Notes: a model not told the origin generated them from the letters alone. DNA of 64,000 nucleotides from Roseitranquillus sp963776845 (GCA_963776845.1 CAVZOJ010000031.1:141635-205634), one strand, 5' to 3'. Shown: positions 25,746 through 35,923, numbered from the stretch's first letter. A program made the numbers and translations.

Positions 25746-25814
25746 CAGCCGCGCGCTCGCGCGCCGTCCCCGATGAACCCCACCCAGCGATGCCGTCGCT
25801 GAGCGGATGATCTA

Positions 25815-26987
25815 TCTGGCCTCGAGCGCGCGCCACGCCTTCACCTCTGTGTGGTGCGCAGGTGATTGCCGGTGAGGCGGTCGGGGTGGCGCTGCTTCAG
25901 GCGGGCCGGCACCTCGAGCCAAAGCTTCCAGGTGGGCGCGGTGCGGATCGATCATCAATGCAAGCTTGGGATTGGCTTCACCTGCCGGTAGGGTCGGCGG
26001 TGGTCCCGAGGCCAACGCCCGATCGGCCTGGCGTGAGAGGCGGGCGCCAGCGCTTCGTCACCCGCGCGCCGACGCGGACTTTCCTCGTAGCTTGAACGGG
26101 CCGCGGCGTAGAGCCGGGCGAGAAACGCGATCGCCGCCGGTCCCTCGAACCGGCCGTAGCCGACAAGCCGGCGCACGGTGGCACCATTCTTCTGCTCCAC
26201 CCAGGCGGGGTCGTTCTTCCGATGGGCGCGCGAGCGCGTCACCTCGAGGCCCTGCGTCCGGCGCCGGGCGACCGCGGCTCGTTCATGAAGGCGCCATCGT
26301 TGTCGAAGGCGACGCCTCCGAGTGGGAACGGGAAGAGCCGCTGGGCCGCTCGCATCGCTTCCAGCACGAGCGCACCTGCCCTCATCACCACCGGCACGCA
26401 CTCGGTCCCACCCGTGGCGATGTCGGTCAGCACCAGCGGCTGGACGAAGGCGCCGGCCGTGCTGACGCCGGAGGCGCCACAAAGTCCACCTTGACAAAAC
26501 CGGGCGGCGGATCGCCCCGGTTGGGGGAGGGTCCGCAGTCGACGCACTGCCGAGCCGAAGCTCGCCCGCCGCCTGCGTCCTTGCGCTGCCGCGATCCGCG
26601 TCTCCGACAGCAGTCTGTCGATCGTCGCCGGGCTGACCGCGTGGAGCTTCGCTCGCAGCTCATCGTCGGCCGCGGGTCGCCCATGCCGCTCAAGCGCCGG
26701 CAGCAGGACCGGGATCATCGGCTTCAGCCGCTTCAAGCAGACCCGGTCCGACGCTTCCCAGAGCAGCGCCAGCGCCGCCTTCACCGTAGCCGTAGAGCCC
26801 TCTCAGGACGACTGCGCGGACGCTTCTCGAGAGATCCTGTGCCGAGCAATCGCTTGCGATGCAGCCTGGACAGCGCGACAAGACCATCAAGAATTATCTT
26901 CTTCGCCGCACGCCCGCTCGCCGCGTGCCGGTCCCGGAGTGCCGCCGACACTTCCGCACGTGCCGACTTGCTGAGCATCCTCGCCAT
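25815..26987 (-). pseudogene. rve-type DDE transposase (IS481/ISNCY-like), multiply frameshifted
   Basis: Pieces of one transposase read leftward in alternating frames: MLSKSARAEVSAALRDRHAA (26987 on), then VKAALALLWEASDRVCLKRL, KPMIPVLLPALERHGRPAAD and SPATIDRLLSETRIAAAQGR. These are followed by the catalytic-core stretches LVLTDIATGGTECVPVVMRA and FPFPLGGVAFDNDGAFMNE, KNDPAWVEQKNGATVRRLVG (with the catalytic Glu context), and finally KLALMIDPHRAHLEA near 25900. At least four indels. The integrase-type DDE signature is clear although the exact IS family is not. Confidence 0.7.
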
Positions 26988-27104
26988 GCCTGCGCCATCC
27001 AGCGTCCCGCCCAGGCAGCGCGTAGCAAGCGACCTGGCGCGATCGCAGCGTCCGGTAGCGTTTCATGCGAGGCAATGCGCCGGGCCAGATCCGAATGTCG
27101 CCGG

Positions 27105-27249
27105 ACACGCAAGACGAAGAGTGGCCGACGAATGGACCCTGCTTCAGCGCCGTCTCCGCCGGCGCGGCCAGCGTCGCGAAGCCACCGCCAAATGTCGTCA
27201 TGCCCACTGTTAGCCAGTTGTTCCAGCCGGAGATGTCAACGGAGACCAT
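27105..27249 (-). other. unidentified coding remnant
   Basis: Minus-strand open frame MVSVDISGWNNWLTVGMTTF followed by GGGFATLAAPAETALKQGPF looks like a genuine hydrophobic protein start, but no family is recognised. The frame runs into the transposase remnant. 26988-27104 and 27250-27531 otherwise hold nothing supportable. Confidence 0.2.
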
Positions 27250-27531
27250 CGCGGCCGCCGCCGGAGCCTTCGCGTGACCATCACGCGAGCCGTCCTATCC
27301 TGCTTATGGAACAGGTCGCGGATCGGCACGGCTTTTTCCATGCCGATCCACAGAAGCTGCATAGACGCAGCTGAGGAGCCGTCTCTGGCTGAAGGATGGA
27401 CCTCGTATCCGGTTGCGGCCAGGGCGCCTCGCCGCGCCATCCGGCCACGGACTGCAGGGCTGGCGCAAGCTCCTTTCCCAGAGATCCGACGCGGTCTAGG
27501 CTGTGGCCATTCGCTCAGTCGGGAGGAACGA

Positions 27532-27951
27532 ATGAGAAGCGAACTCGTGACGATTGCTCTGCTGGCAGTCATGGCCGCCCCGGTCGCGGCACAGGACAGC
27601 ACCGACCCGTCGGTCATGACCTGCGGCGAGTTTCTCGCCCTCGATCCGGATGCGAGGATGGCGGCCATGCTTGGGTTGAGGGCATTCGTGTCCGGCGAGA
27701 CGATCACCGAAACGGAGAAGGTCGACGACGCGACGGTCCTGACCGGCGCGACGGAGGCCGGTGCGACTGGAGGGATGGAGCCCGGTCTGCAATCGATGCC
27801 CTACGTCGACGACACCCCCGAGGCGCGGCAGCGGCTCGCCGGCATGCGCACCGCTTGCGAGGGTGTGCCCGAGGTCTCTGCCGTCGACGCGCTCATCGCC
27901 GCCCACGCCGATTACGACCCGATCATGGACGAGGACCCGGTCGCGGATTGA
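27532..27951 (+). CDS. HdeA-like periplasmic protein
   Basis: 139 residues, ATG 27532 with GGGAGGA upstream. A cleavable signal peptide (residues ~1-21, MRSELVTIALLAVMAAPVAA, cleavage before QDS). It is followed by MTCGEFLALDPDARMAAMLG, the start typical of HdeA/HdeB-like acid-stress chaperones, and a second cysteine in MRTACEGVPEVSAVDAL that would pair with the first. The middle is enriched in Glu/Thr/Gly and disordered-looking. Likely a small disulfide-bonded periplasmic stress protein. Isolated between transposon remnants; intact. Confidence 0.7.
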   Translation: MRSELVTIALLAVMAAPVAAQDSTDPSVMTCGEFLALDPDARMAAMLGLRAFVSGETITETEKVDDATVLTGATEAGATGGMEPGLQSMPYVDDTPEARQRLAGMRTACEGVPEVSAVDALIAAHADYDPIMDEDPVAD

Positions 27952-28108
27952 CGCTGGCAACACGAAAAGGCGCCGCGCTCCGGCCTGCGGCTTCCCTTCT
28001 ATGGGGGATAGCTCTTGCTGGGACGATGCCGCTTTCGCGGCATTGGCGCTCGTGGGTGTCGTCCGGCGCTGACCTGAACTCCGGGCTTCTGCGAGCGGCC
28101 TGACCGGC

Positions 28109-28137
28109 CTGACGATCGGGATCTTCTCAATCGTCAG
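28109..28137 (+). promoter_or_regulatory. leader hairpin upstream of integrase C
   Basis: CTGACGATCG and CAATCGTCAG with one mismatch, followed by the ACAGGAG site and GTG 28151. Equivalent to the hairpins of copies A and B. Confidence 0.45.
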
Positions 28138-28150
28138 ACAGGAGAGTCCC

Positions 28151-29053
28151 GTGACGGAGGAAAGAATCACGCCGCTGCGTGAGCGGATGATCGAGGACAT
28201 GCGCATCCGCGGTCTCGGCGGCAAAGCCCAGAAGGCGCACATCCGGGGGGTCAAGGAGTTTGCCAGGTTCCTGAAGCGCTCGCCGGACACAGCCACGCCG
28301 GACGATCTGCGCGCCTATCAGCTGCACATGACGAACGCCGCGATCGCGCCGCTGACGTTCAACGCGCGCGTCACTGCGCTGCGGTTTTCTTCGGCGTGAC
28401 CTGCGGACGCGAGGAGATGAAGCGGTACATGCAATTCCGTACCAAGCCGTGAAAGCTGCCGGTGGTGGAGGAAGTGCCCGAAGTTACTGAAGGCGGCGCC
28501 GGGGCCCAGGCTGAAGTACCGCGCCGCGCTCAGCATCTCATATGGCGCCGGTCTCAGGGCCTCCGAGGTCTGCAACCTCAAGATCGGTGACATCGACAGT
28601 GATAGGATGCTGATCCATCGCAAGGTGATGCTGTCGCCGGCACTGCTGCAGCTGCTGCGCGACTACTGGCGCGAGGCGCGTCCCGGCGGCTGGCTGTTTC
28701 CCGGCAAGCCGAAGGTCAACCCGCTGTCGCCGCGGCAGCTGAACATTCGACCATTGTCCTCGGACCGTCGGCGCATGCGCCGACCGGACAAGGTCTCATC
28801 GTTCAATTCGGCAAAGCACATGGCCGGCATCGCCAAGCCGGCGACGCTGCACACGCTCCGCCACAGCTTCGCCACGCACCTGCTCGAGGCCAACACCGGC
28901 GTGCGCGTCATCCAGGTGCTGCTCGGCCATGCAAAGCTGACGACGACGGCGCAGTACACCCATGTCGCCACCAAGACGATCCGCGACACGGTCAGCCCCT
29001 ACGACATGCTGGCAAAGCTCCAGCACGAGACGGTGAAGCGAAGCCTGGAGTGA
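28151..29053 (+). pseudogene. tyrosine recombinase/integrase, copy C, broken
   Basis: GTG 28151. The first ~80 codons match copy A (TPLRERMIEDMRIRGLGGKA...). An indel at ~28388 then shifts the frame, and deletions remove the LSVEEVADLL region and the VDNGKGGRD loop. From ~28607 the frame is again the integrase (MLSPALLQLLRDYWREARPG), but ~20 residues of hairpin-derived sequence replace three (IRPLSSDRRRMRRPDKVSSF). HTLRHSFATHL and QYTHVATKTI follow to TGA 29053. Not functional. Confidence 0.85.
28749..28795 (+). repeat. type-2 hairpin insertion inside integrase C (in frame, net 51 bp)
   Basis: A long hairpin: outer arms GACCATTGTCC/GGACAAGGTC (one bulge) and a perfect 18-bp central palindrome GTCGGCGCATGCGCCGAC at 28767-28784. 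Relative to copies A and B the integrase gains 17 codons here without loss of frame. No second copy was found in the window. Confidence 0.7.
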
Positions 29054-29286
29054 GGGACCGCCGGGGTGGCCGGGCCCAGGCTGGAGCTGGCCGACATCTT
29101 CCGTGAGCATGGCCCCGCGTGGCGGCGGGCCCATGCCGGGCACGTGAGCCTCGCCCAGCTCAAGGTGATGTCGGCGATCGAAGCCTGCCGGACGGAGGCG
29201 CTCGGCGGGCACGTGGCGGCGTGCACCAAGTGCGGCCACCGACACATCGCCTACAACTCCTGCAAGAACCGGCATTGCCCGAAGTG

Positions 29287-29342
29287 AACAGGGTGAGCCG
29301 GGACCGTGGCCGCGGTGCGGCCGCGCAAGCCCGGCGAACGCG
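29287..29342 (+). repeat. GC-rich insertion tract in transposase C (shared in part with copy A)
   Basis: 56 bases replace the 15 expected from copy B (net +41). It contains GGGTGAGCC near the left end and a self-pairing GCCGCG...CGCGGC segment enclosing AAGCCCGGCGAA. The right part recurs in copy A at 9781-9808, so A and C inherited the same insertion. Confidence 0.55.
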
Positions 29343-29476
29343 GCGCGGGATTGGATGGCTGCCCGCAAGAAGGACCTGCTGCCCGTGGAGTACTCCCACG
29401 TGGTCTTCACCCTGCCGGCGGAGATCGCCCGGATCGCCTACTGGAACAAGCGGGCGGTCTACGGCCTGCTGTTCAA

Positions 29477-29520
29477 GGGTGAGCCAACGGAACGCCAATG
29501 GTCCGAGAGACATTGGCGAA
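29477..29520 (+). repeat. type-4 hairpin insertion in transposase C
   Basis: About 38 extra bases with a perfect 8-bp stem CGCCAATG/CATTGGCG at 29493-29518 around GTCCGAGAGA. It begins GGGTGAGCC, as does the insertion at 29287-29342. It shifts the transposase frame. Confidence 0.6.
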
Positions 29521-30343
29521 CGCGGAGACCTGACCACCATCGCCGCCGATCCCAGGCATCTCGGCGCCCGGATCGGCATGACCAGCGTCCTGCACACCTG
29601 GGGCTCGGCTCCTCACCCACCATCCGCATGTCCACATGATCGTCCCCGGTGGCGGCCTGTCGCCGGACGGCACCCGGTGGGTGTCCTGCCGGCCGGGCTT
29701 CTTTCTACCGGTTCGGGTGCTGTCCCGGCTGTTCCGGCGCCTGTTCCTGGAGGGGCTCTCGGCGCTGCACCGCGCCGGCAAGCTCGCCTTCTTCGGCGAC
29801 CTCGAAGGCTTGGCCGATCCCTCCGCCTTCGCCGCCTGGCTCGCGCCGCTGCGCAAGCTCGAGTGGGTGGTCTATGCCAAGCCACCCTTCGGCGGCCCGG
29901 AGGCCGTGCTCGCCTACCTCAGCCGATACACTCACCGCGTGGCGATCTCGAACACTCGCCTCGTCAGCGCCGACGCCGATACCGTCGCGTTCCGCTGGAA
30001 GGATTACCGGATCAAGAGCGGCGATCGCCTCAAGGTCATGCGCCTCCCGCCCGAGGAGTTCATCCGCCGCTTCCTGATCCACGTCCTGCCCGACGGCTTC
30101 CACCGCATCCGGCATTACGGCCTGCTCGCCAGTGCCGGCCGCAAGGCCACCCTCGCCAGGGTTCGCGATCTCCTCGGCGCCGAAGTGCATCAAGAGGCCG
30201 ACGCGATCGACATGCACGCCGCTCCGCCACTCACCCTGAGGGAACCCTGCCCGGACTGCGGCGGGCCGATGCGGATCATCGAGACGTTCCGGCGCGGCGA
30301 ACGTCCGATGACCAGGGCTCCGCCGCGGAGGGCTGCCGCATGA

Positions 30344-30757
30344 TGACACGGCCATCACCGTCGATGACCCCGCTACGGATCAGATACGCGGTCCGGAACA
30401 GCGCCAGGCTGCGCCTCCGCTTCGTCCCGCTGCCGCATCAGCCTGACCGGCATCGAACGCCGCTGTCGGATCCATCTCCGATCACGCGAAAGAGCGCGGT
30501 GATCCGCCTTCATCGCTGCCTACCGCCCCGTCGCCCGCGCTCCAACGCAAGCGGTACCCGCGCGCTTTCCCCATAGACACCTGCGCCAGACCCCCGCGGC
30601 TTCCTCCCTGCGAGGTTTCCAACGCGGCCCGCACACCGCCAGCGGTCACCGTCACGCAGCGGACCGCATCGAAAAACATGGTGTGATTGCGGCGCCGCTC
30701 TTCGGGGGCGGACGAGGCCCGGTATGCTGATCTCATCGAACAGGAGCCGCAGGGAGA
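30344..30757. other. right flank of copy C and IS110 leader
   Basis: Up to 30675 this is the non-coding right end shared with copy A (10797-11128). 30676-30757 is the upstream end of the following IS110-family copy and holds its ribosome binding site. No gene. Confidence 0.55.
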
Positions 30758-31799
30758 ATGGATATGAAATGCTATGCAGGCCTGGACGTTTCGCTGAAGG
30801 AGATTTCCATCTGTGTCATTGACCATGATGGACGGATCGTGTCGCGGGGAAGCGCGCCATGCGATCCGGAAGGGGTACAGGGCTGGCTGAGGAACAGATC
30901 GCTCACTCCGGACCGGATCGTGCATGAGAGCGGCCAGCTTGCGATATGGCTGCAACGGGGGCTGATCCGGCTCGGACTGCCTGCCACCTGCATCGACGCT
31001 CGCATGGCACACAAGAGCCTCTCGGCCCGGCCCAACAAGTCCGATGCCGCAGATGCGGAAGGCCTGGCGCAGCTGGCCCGCACCGGCTGGTTCACCCCTG
31101 TCCATATCCGCAGCGGAGAAGCCGACCGCCTGCGCAGTCTGGTCGGCGCGCGCGAGCGGCTGGTTGCGGAAGGAGCTCGAAGGGCACGTTCGCGGCGTCC
31201 TCAAGACCTTCGGCATCCGCATGGCTGCGGTTGGCCACGGGCAGTCGAGGCAGGCGTTTCGCGACCAGTTGGCCATCGCGGGCGAACGCGATCCGATGCT
31301 TCGTGCCATCGCTGACGCCTTCATCCCCGTGCATGAGACCCTGTGCCGGGCTGCCGCCGATCTCGAGGCGGGCGTGAAGACGAAAGCCCGGCAGCATCCC
31401 GTCGCCCGCCGCCTGATGACGATCCCCGGCATTGGCCCGGTCGTCTCGCTCAGCTTCATTGCGTTGGTCGACGACCCGGCCAGGTTCCGAAAGGCGGCGG
31501 ACGTCGGTGCCTTTCTCGGGCTGACGCCAAAGCGGCACCAGTCCGGCGAGGTGGACTGGTCCGGGCGCATATCGAAATGCGGCGATCGAGCCATGAGGCG
31601 CCTGCTCTTCGAGGCTGCCGCCAGCCTGATCCACCGCGTTCAGCGCTTCTCGCCGCTGAAGAGCTGGGCGGTGCGGCTGGCCGGCAGGCGCGGCTTCCGC
31701 AAGGCCGCCGTGGCCACCGGCCGGAAACTCGCCGTGCTGATGCTGACCCTGTGGAAGCGCGAAGCCGACTACGCCTGGACGACGGGTGCGAGCACATGA
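30758..31799 (+). pseudogene. IS110-family transposase, one frameshift
   Basis: ATG 30758 after AGGGAG. The N-terminal DEDD domain is intact: MKCYAGLDVSLKEISICVID, CIDARMAHKSLSARPNKSDA ADAEGLAQ (split), then RLRSLVGARERLV. A small deletion near 31165 shifts the frame, after which KELEGHVRGVLKTFGIRMAA and the Tnp20 C-terminal domain (MTIPGIGPVVSLSFIALVDD, VGAFLGLTPKRHQSGEVDWS) run to TGA 31799. All catalytic segments exist but in two frames. About 340 residues if restored. Confidence 0.85.
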
Positions 31800-31849
31800 T
31801 CTGAGTTCCCGCCACTGCGGCCGGGAGAAGGGTCCCGAAGGGACAGCGG

Positions 31850-32798
31850 TTGATCGATCTCGTTCTGAAGGATGGGACGCGGGCCAAAACCGCGTACCCC
31901 GCGAAAAACATCGAAGACGATCCGCCACCGGAAACCATCATGAGGCGCACGGAACGCGACCTCGCAGAGAACCATGCCCCTGACGGACAAACCGCTCTCC
32001 CACTTGACATGGCCGCAATCAGAGAACCTTCAGCCATGGCGACCAGCGCCCGGCACAGCGGGCTCGTCGGCTAAGGTCGCCCAGGTCGCGGTCGACACCG
32101 AGACACACCTCATCGTCACCCACGATGTCACGAACCAGAGCTTTGACCGCGACCAGCTGGCGCCGATGGCGACGGCAGCCAAGACGGCGCTCGGCCGCGA
32201 CGACCTGCACGCGATCGCCGACAAGGGCTACTTCAGCGGCTCCGAAATCCTCGCCTGCCACCAGGCCGGCATCACCACGACCGTGCCGCGCCCCGAGACC
32301 TCCGGCAATCGGAGCAAGGGCATGTTCGTGAAGGCCGACTTCCGTTACGAGCCCGACCGCGATGTCTATCGCTGCCCCGCCGGCAATGATCTCACCTACC
32401 GCTACACCCGGGAAGAAGGCGGGCTACAGGTCAGGCGATCCTGGATCAACGACTGCCAGCACTGCCCGCTTCAGCCCCGCTGCACCTCCGGCAAGAAGCG
32501 CCGGATCACGCGATGGGAGCACGAGCACCTGGTCGACGAGATGCGGCAGCGCCTGAGCCGCGATCATGACCCGATGACCCTGAGACGCTGCACGGTCGAG
32601 CACCCCTTCGGCACGATCAAGGCCTGGATGGGCGCCACGCACTTCCAGTTGCGACGGCTGAAGAACGTGCGAACGGAAATGGCGCTCCACGTCCTCGCCT
32701 ACAACATCAAGCGGATGATCCTCGCTGGTCGGCGTGCGAGGCCGGCTGGCCGCGATCCCGGGCTCCCAACTTCGACAGCTACAGCGGCAAGTGATTGA
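31850..32798 (+). pseudogene. IS1182-family transposase, C-terminal half, frameshifted
   Basis: SAMATSARHSG near 32040 and, after an indel at ~32070, VAQVAVDTETHLIVTHDVTN, DLHAIADKGYFSGSEILACH, the Cys/His block WINDCQHCPLQPRCTSGKKR and TVEHPFGTIKAWMGATHFQL. These are the second half of IS1182 transposases (last DDE residues in the VEHPFGTIK motif). The N-terminal ~200 residues are missing. It ends a few bases before the end of the IS1634 element. Confidence 0.8.
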
Positions 32799-32843
32799 TA
32801 TTGCTATGGCCGGGTGGGCCAAAATGTAACTACACGGGCTCTG

Positions 32844-33837
32844 TCAGGCGGGCTTGGGCAGGGTCAGGGCATCGAAGAGGTCCAGCTGTTCCGGTGTCAG
32901 GCGGGTTGTTCCTTCGAGGCTGCGCTCGGCGATCCGGGCCTGATGGCGATGGATGCGGGCCAGCAGGTCGAGCGCAGCCCGGGGGCTGGCGCTGTGACCC
33001 CTGGCCTTCAGGCGCATGCGCATGACGCGGTGGAGCACGAGGGCGAGGAAGCAGATCAGCGCGTGGGCCCGGATGCGGTCTGGCAGCCGATGGTGGACCG
33101 GGGCGATCTCGATGTCGGACTTCAGCACGCGGAAGCCGCGCTCGATGTCGGCCAGCGCCTTGTAGCGGGCGACGGCCTCGGCGAGGTCGAGATCGGGGGC
33201 GTTGGTGATCAGCGCCAGCTTGCCGTCGAAGAGCTCCGCCTCGGCGATGGTGTCCTCGTCCAAGCTGTAGCTGAAGCGGTCGGCGGTGTAATCGGCCTTG
33301 AGAAAGCGGGTCAGTTCCGCCTCGGCCACGGCGCGGGTGAAGCGGCTGTAGGCGCCACGATCGGAGGCGCGGCGTCCCCTGGCCGTCTGGCCGACATCCT
33401 GGGCATCGAGCCTGGCGACCATCTTGTCGGCCATGGCCTCGAGTTCGGCGATGCGGGCACGGCGGCGGGTGGATTGCTCCTCGGCGCGCAGCGGGTCACG
33501 GGCGACGATGAGGCGATGACCGGCGAAGGACGCCTCGGCCAAACCGTCTTCGGTGAAGGCAAGGCTGCGGAAGGTCTCGACCAGCTCGGCGTAGCGACGG
33601 GCCGGCACGGCCAGGATGAATTCGAGTTTCCGCCCGTCCCGGTCCGCCAGTGCGGTCAGTTCGCCGTCGCCCATCGGGCTTGAACCGGTGGCGCCTCGAT
33701 GGGCAACTCTCCAAGCTCAGCAGTCCGCGATCGGCCACCAGTATGACGCGCTGGATCGGGAAGCGCGCGAGAACCGTCTGGAGCATGGCCTGCAAGGTCT
33801 TCGTCTCGGCCGACGTTGCCGGGATGGACCGTGTGCA
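32844..33837 (-). pseudogene. IS1634 transposase, C-terminal half
   Basis: Minus-strand frame from ~33674: ELTALADRDGRKLEFILAVP, FTEDGLAEASFAGHRLIVAR, then KADYTADRFSYSLDEDTIAE and the YREK-like final catalytic block ARYKALADIERGFRVLKSDI to TGA 32844. Just upstream in another frame is the preceding DDE region (MLQTVLARFPIQRVILVADR, GLLSLE), so at least one indel separates them. The 5' part of the gene lies beyond the inserted element at 35225-35923. Confidence 0.8.
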
Positions 33838-35228
33838 GTCGACATGGTTGCGCCATTGATGGAGTGGATGGCTCCCGCTCCCGGCATCGGGATGTGCCAC
33901 GGTGGGTGTTGTTGAACAGTCCACCGAAGGGAGCCATCCATGGAACAGCCTACCACCATCGGCATCGATCTGGCGAAGAGCATCTTCCAGGTGCACGGCG
34001 TGAGCGTAGATGGGCCCGTTGTGCTGCGTCGGCAGCTGCGCCGGGGCCAGGTTCTAACCTTCTTCTCGCGTCTCGATCCGTGCCTGATCGGGATGGAGGC
34101 TTGCTCCGGTGCGCATCATTGGGCGCGGGAGCTTTCGGCGCTCGGCCACGAGGTGCGGCTCATGCCGGCGGCATACGTGAAGCCGTATGTAAAGCGCGGC
34201 AAGACCGACAGGGCGGACGCGGAGGCGATTTGCGAAGCGGTGACGCGGCCGACGATGCGCTTCGTGCCGGTGAAGTCGGCGGAGGCTCAGGCGGCGCTGC
34301 TCGACCACAAGGCGCGGGACTTCCTCATCCGCCAGCAGACCCAGACCGTGAACACGATCCGTGCGCATCTCGCCGAGTTCGGGATCGTGGTGGCGAAGGG
34401 TATCCAGAATGTCGACCGGCTCCTTGCCGCTGCGGAGCAGACGCCCGAGGCCGCGCGACCCGCCCTCGACCTGCTGGCTGGCCAGCTCCGCGATCTGCGC
34501 GCCCGGATCGAGACGGTCACCGCGCGCATCGAAGCGGCGCAGAAGAGCGACCCGCTCGCCCGACGTCTCGCCACGATCCCCGGGCTCGGACCGATTGCCT
34601 CGAGCGCCTTCGCCGTCACCACGCCCGACGTCGCGGCGTTCCGCTCCGCGCGAGACTATTCCGCCTGGCTCGGGCTCACGCCGAAGCCCCATTCGAGCGG
34701 CGGCAAGGAGCGGCTCGGGCGGATCTCGAAGGCTGGAAACCGTTACCTGCGACGCCTGCTCTACCTCGGCGCCATGGCGCAGATCGCAGGCCGGCGCCGC
34801 GGACGACCCGGGACCGACTGGCTTTGGAAGATGCTGGAGAGAAAGCCTGTGAAGGTGGTGGCCATCGCCCTGGCCAACCGGATGGCGCGGGTCGTCTGGG
34901 CGCTCGTCAGGAGCGGCGAAAGCTACCGGGCAGCCCCGGTCTGACAGAACACGCCGGCGCAGATCGGCTCCGAGACGGTGAGGCGCGACGTGAGGTGATG
35001 GCGACAGGACGGCGAAACGGCAATCGGGACACCCTGTTCGAACCGAAGCACCTCCGAGTGCGTGCCATTGATCGGGACCCGAGCGCCGGCGGACTTCATC
35101 AGGGCGCGCAGCTGCCACGCTGCACATCAGACGCCGTACACATGGCCGCGACCGACCAGACCCAGCCACCGAACAGCGCCCTTGCCCCGCGGGAGCCATC
35201 CACACATGGTTCGAGCAACAATGTCGAC
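33838..35228 (+). mobile_element. IS110-family element (IS1111-like, with imperfect terminal inverted repeats)
   Basis: Inverted repeats: left end from GTCGACATGGTTGC (33838) to GTGGATGGCTCCCGC (33864-33878); right end its complement GCGGGAGCCATCCAC (35189 on) to ...GTCGAC (35228). The inner 15 bp are perfect. It sits inside IS1634 at a GTCGAC site and codes one intact transposase. Sub-terminal inverted repeats are typical of the IS1111 group of IS110. Confidence 0.75.
33940..34944 (+). CDS. IS110-family transposase (intact)
   Basis: 334 residues, ATG 33940 preceded by GAAGGGAG. DEDD RuvC-like N-terminal domain: TTIGIDLAKSIFQVHGVSVD (first Asp), LIGMEACSGAHHWARELSAL (Glu), YVKPYVKRGKTDRADAEAIC (two Asp). 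Then a coiled linker and the Tnp20 domain LATIPGLGPIASSAFAVTTP, RSARDYSAWLGLTPKPHSSG containing the conserved serine, GRISKAGNRYLRRLLYLGAM. It recombines circular intermediates via a bridge-type RNA in characterised IS110 members. One of only two intact transposition genes in the window. 34945-35188 is the non-coding 3' end, where such an RNA could be encoded. Confidence 0.9.
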   Translation: MEQPTTIGIDLAKSIFQVHGVSVDGPVVLRRQLRRGQVLTFFSRLDPCLIGMEACSGAHHWARELSALGHEVRLMPAAYVKPYVKRGKTDRADAEAICEAVTRPTMRFVPVKSAEAQAALLDHKARDFLIRQQTQTVNTIRAHLAEFGIVVAKGIQNVDRLLAAAEQTPEAARPALDLLAGQLRDLRARIETVTARIEAAQKSDPLARRLATIPGLGPIASSAFAVTTPDVAAFRSARDYSAWLGLTPKPHSSGGKERLGRISKAGNRYLRRLLYLGAMAQIAGRRRGRPGTDWLWKMLERKPVKVVAIALANRMARVVWALVRSGESYRAAPV

Positions 35229-35923
35229 GGCAGACCCTCGGCGGTTTGCACCACGCCGAGAACGAACTGGCGCGCGACGCCGCCTACGTCCTTGTTCATG
35301 CCGAAGGCGCGCAGGTCGTCCGCGACCTCTCCCTCGCCGTGGATGCGCACGGTGGTCAGGTCGTAGAAGACCACGGCAAGGTCTTGATCGACCAGCGGGC
35401 GGATTTGTCTGGCCAGCTCGATTTCCACCCGCTCGGCGCGATCCATCAGCGCATCCATCGCGCGAAGCAGATGCTGGTGGGTGACGGTCTCGGGCATGGC
35501 TGGCATCGCCACGGTCTCCAGCCAGCGCAGGCAGCCCAGCTTGCTCGTCGGGTCGCACAGGCGGTTGAACACCATGGCGCGTACGAGGGCCTCCACATCG
35601 GTTCCGCGACGCCCCGACCGCAGGGCCCGGCCAAGCGCGCGGTCGAGACCGAGGTCCTTCCAGAGCGCATGCAGGGCGAAGACGTCACCGTAGCTGCGCG
35701 CGCCTTCCCAGGCGATCTCGGTCTTCGCCGGCTCGTCCCGCCCGGCAACCCGGCTGAGGCCCCGGATCAGGGCGTCGAGCTGGCCCTCCTTCATTCCGTC
35801 GACGCGCCCGAGGTTGGCGACGACGCGCAGCCTGGGCTTTCCGGCATCGTTGCGGAAGGACTCGACGATCTGCAGATAGCGACGCCCGCCGCTCTCGGTG
35901 ACGCGTGTAAACATGGAATGCAA
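35225..35923 (-). pseudogene. IS1634 transposase, N-terminal half
   Basis: From ATG 35923: MHSMFTRVTESGGRRYLQIV, VVANLGRVDGMKEGQLDALI, then FALHALWKDLGLDRALGRAL, AMVFNRLCDPTSKLGCLRWL, ARQIRPLVDQDLAVVFYDLT (first catalytic Asp) and MNKDVGGVARQFVLGVVQTA EGLPSTL. It stops where the IS110 insert begins. With 32844-33837 it forms one family-length (~560 residue) transposase split by the insertion. Confidence 0.85.

Larger units (their letters stand above)
29066..30343 (+). pseudogene. IS91-type Y1 transposase, copy C, disrupted by insertions
   Basis: Start GTG 29066 (RLELADIFREHGPAWRRAHA). Intact to NSCKNRHCPK at ~29284, where an insertion tract (29287-29342) adds a stop. Homology resumes at ARKKDLLPVEYSHVVFTLPA, a second hairpin insertion (29477-29520) shifts the frame, and from ~29636 it is open to the end: PGGGLSPDGTRWVSCRPGFF, YLSRYTHRVAISNTRLVSAD, PCPDCGGPMRIIE. 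The last ~235 residues are nearly identical to copy A, indicating recent common origin. Confidence 0.85.
28021..30675 (+). mobile_element. integrase/IS91-type element, copy C (degenerate)
   Basis: Shares both flanks with copy A: from GGACGA and the GCCGCTTTCGCGG mini-hairpin at the left to ATCGAAAA at 30668-30675. Both genes are broken, by deletions and by several hairpin-bearing insertions (28749-28795, 29287-29342, 29477-29520). It lies between the HdeA-like gene and an IS110 copy. Confidence 0.65.
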
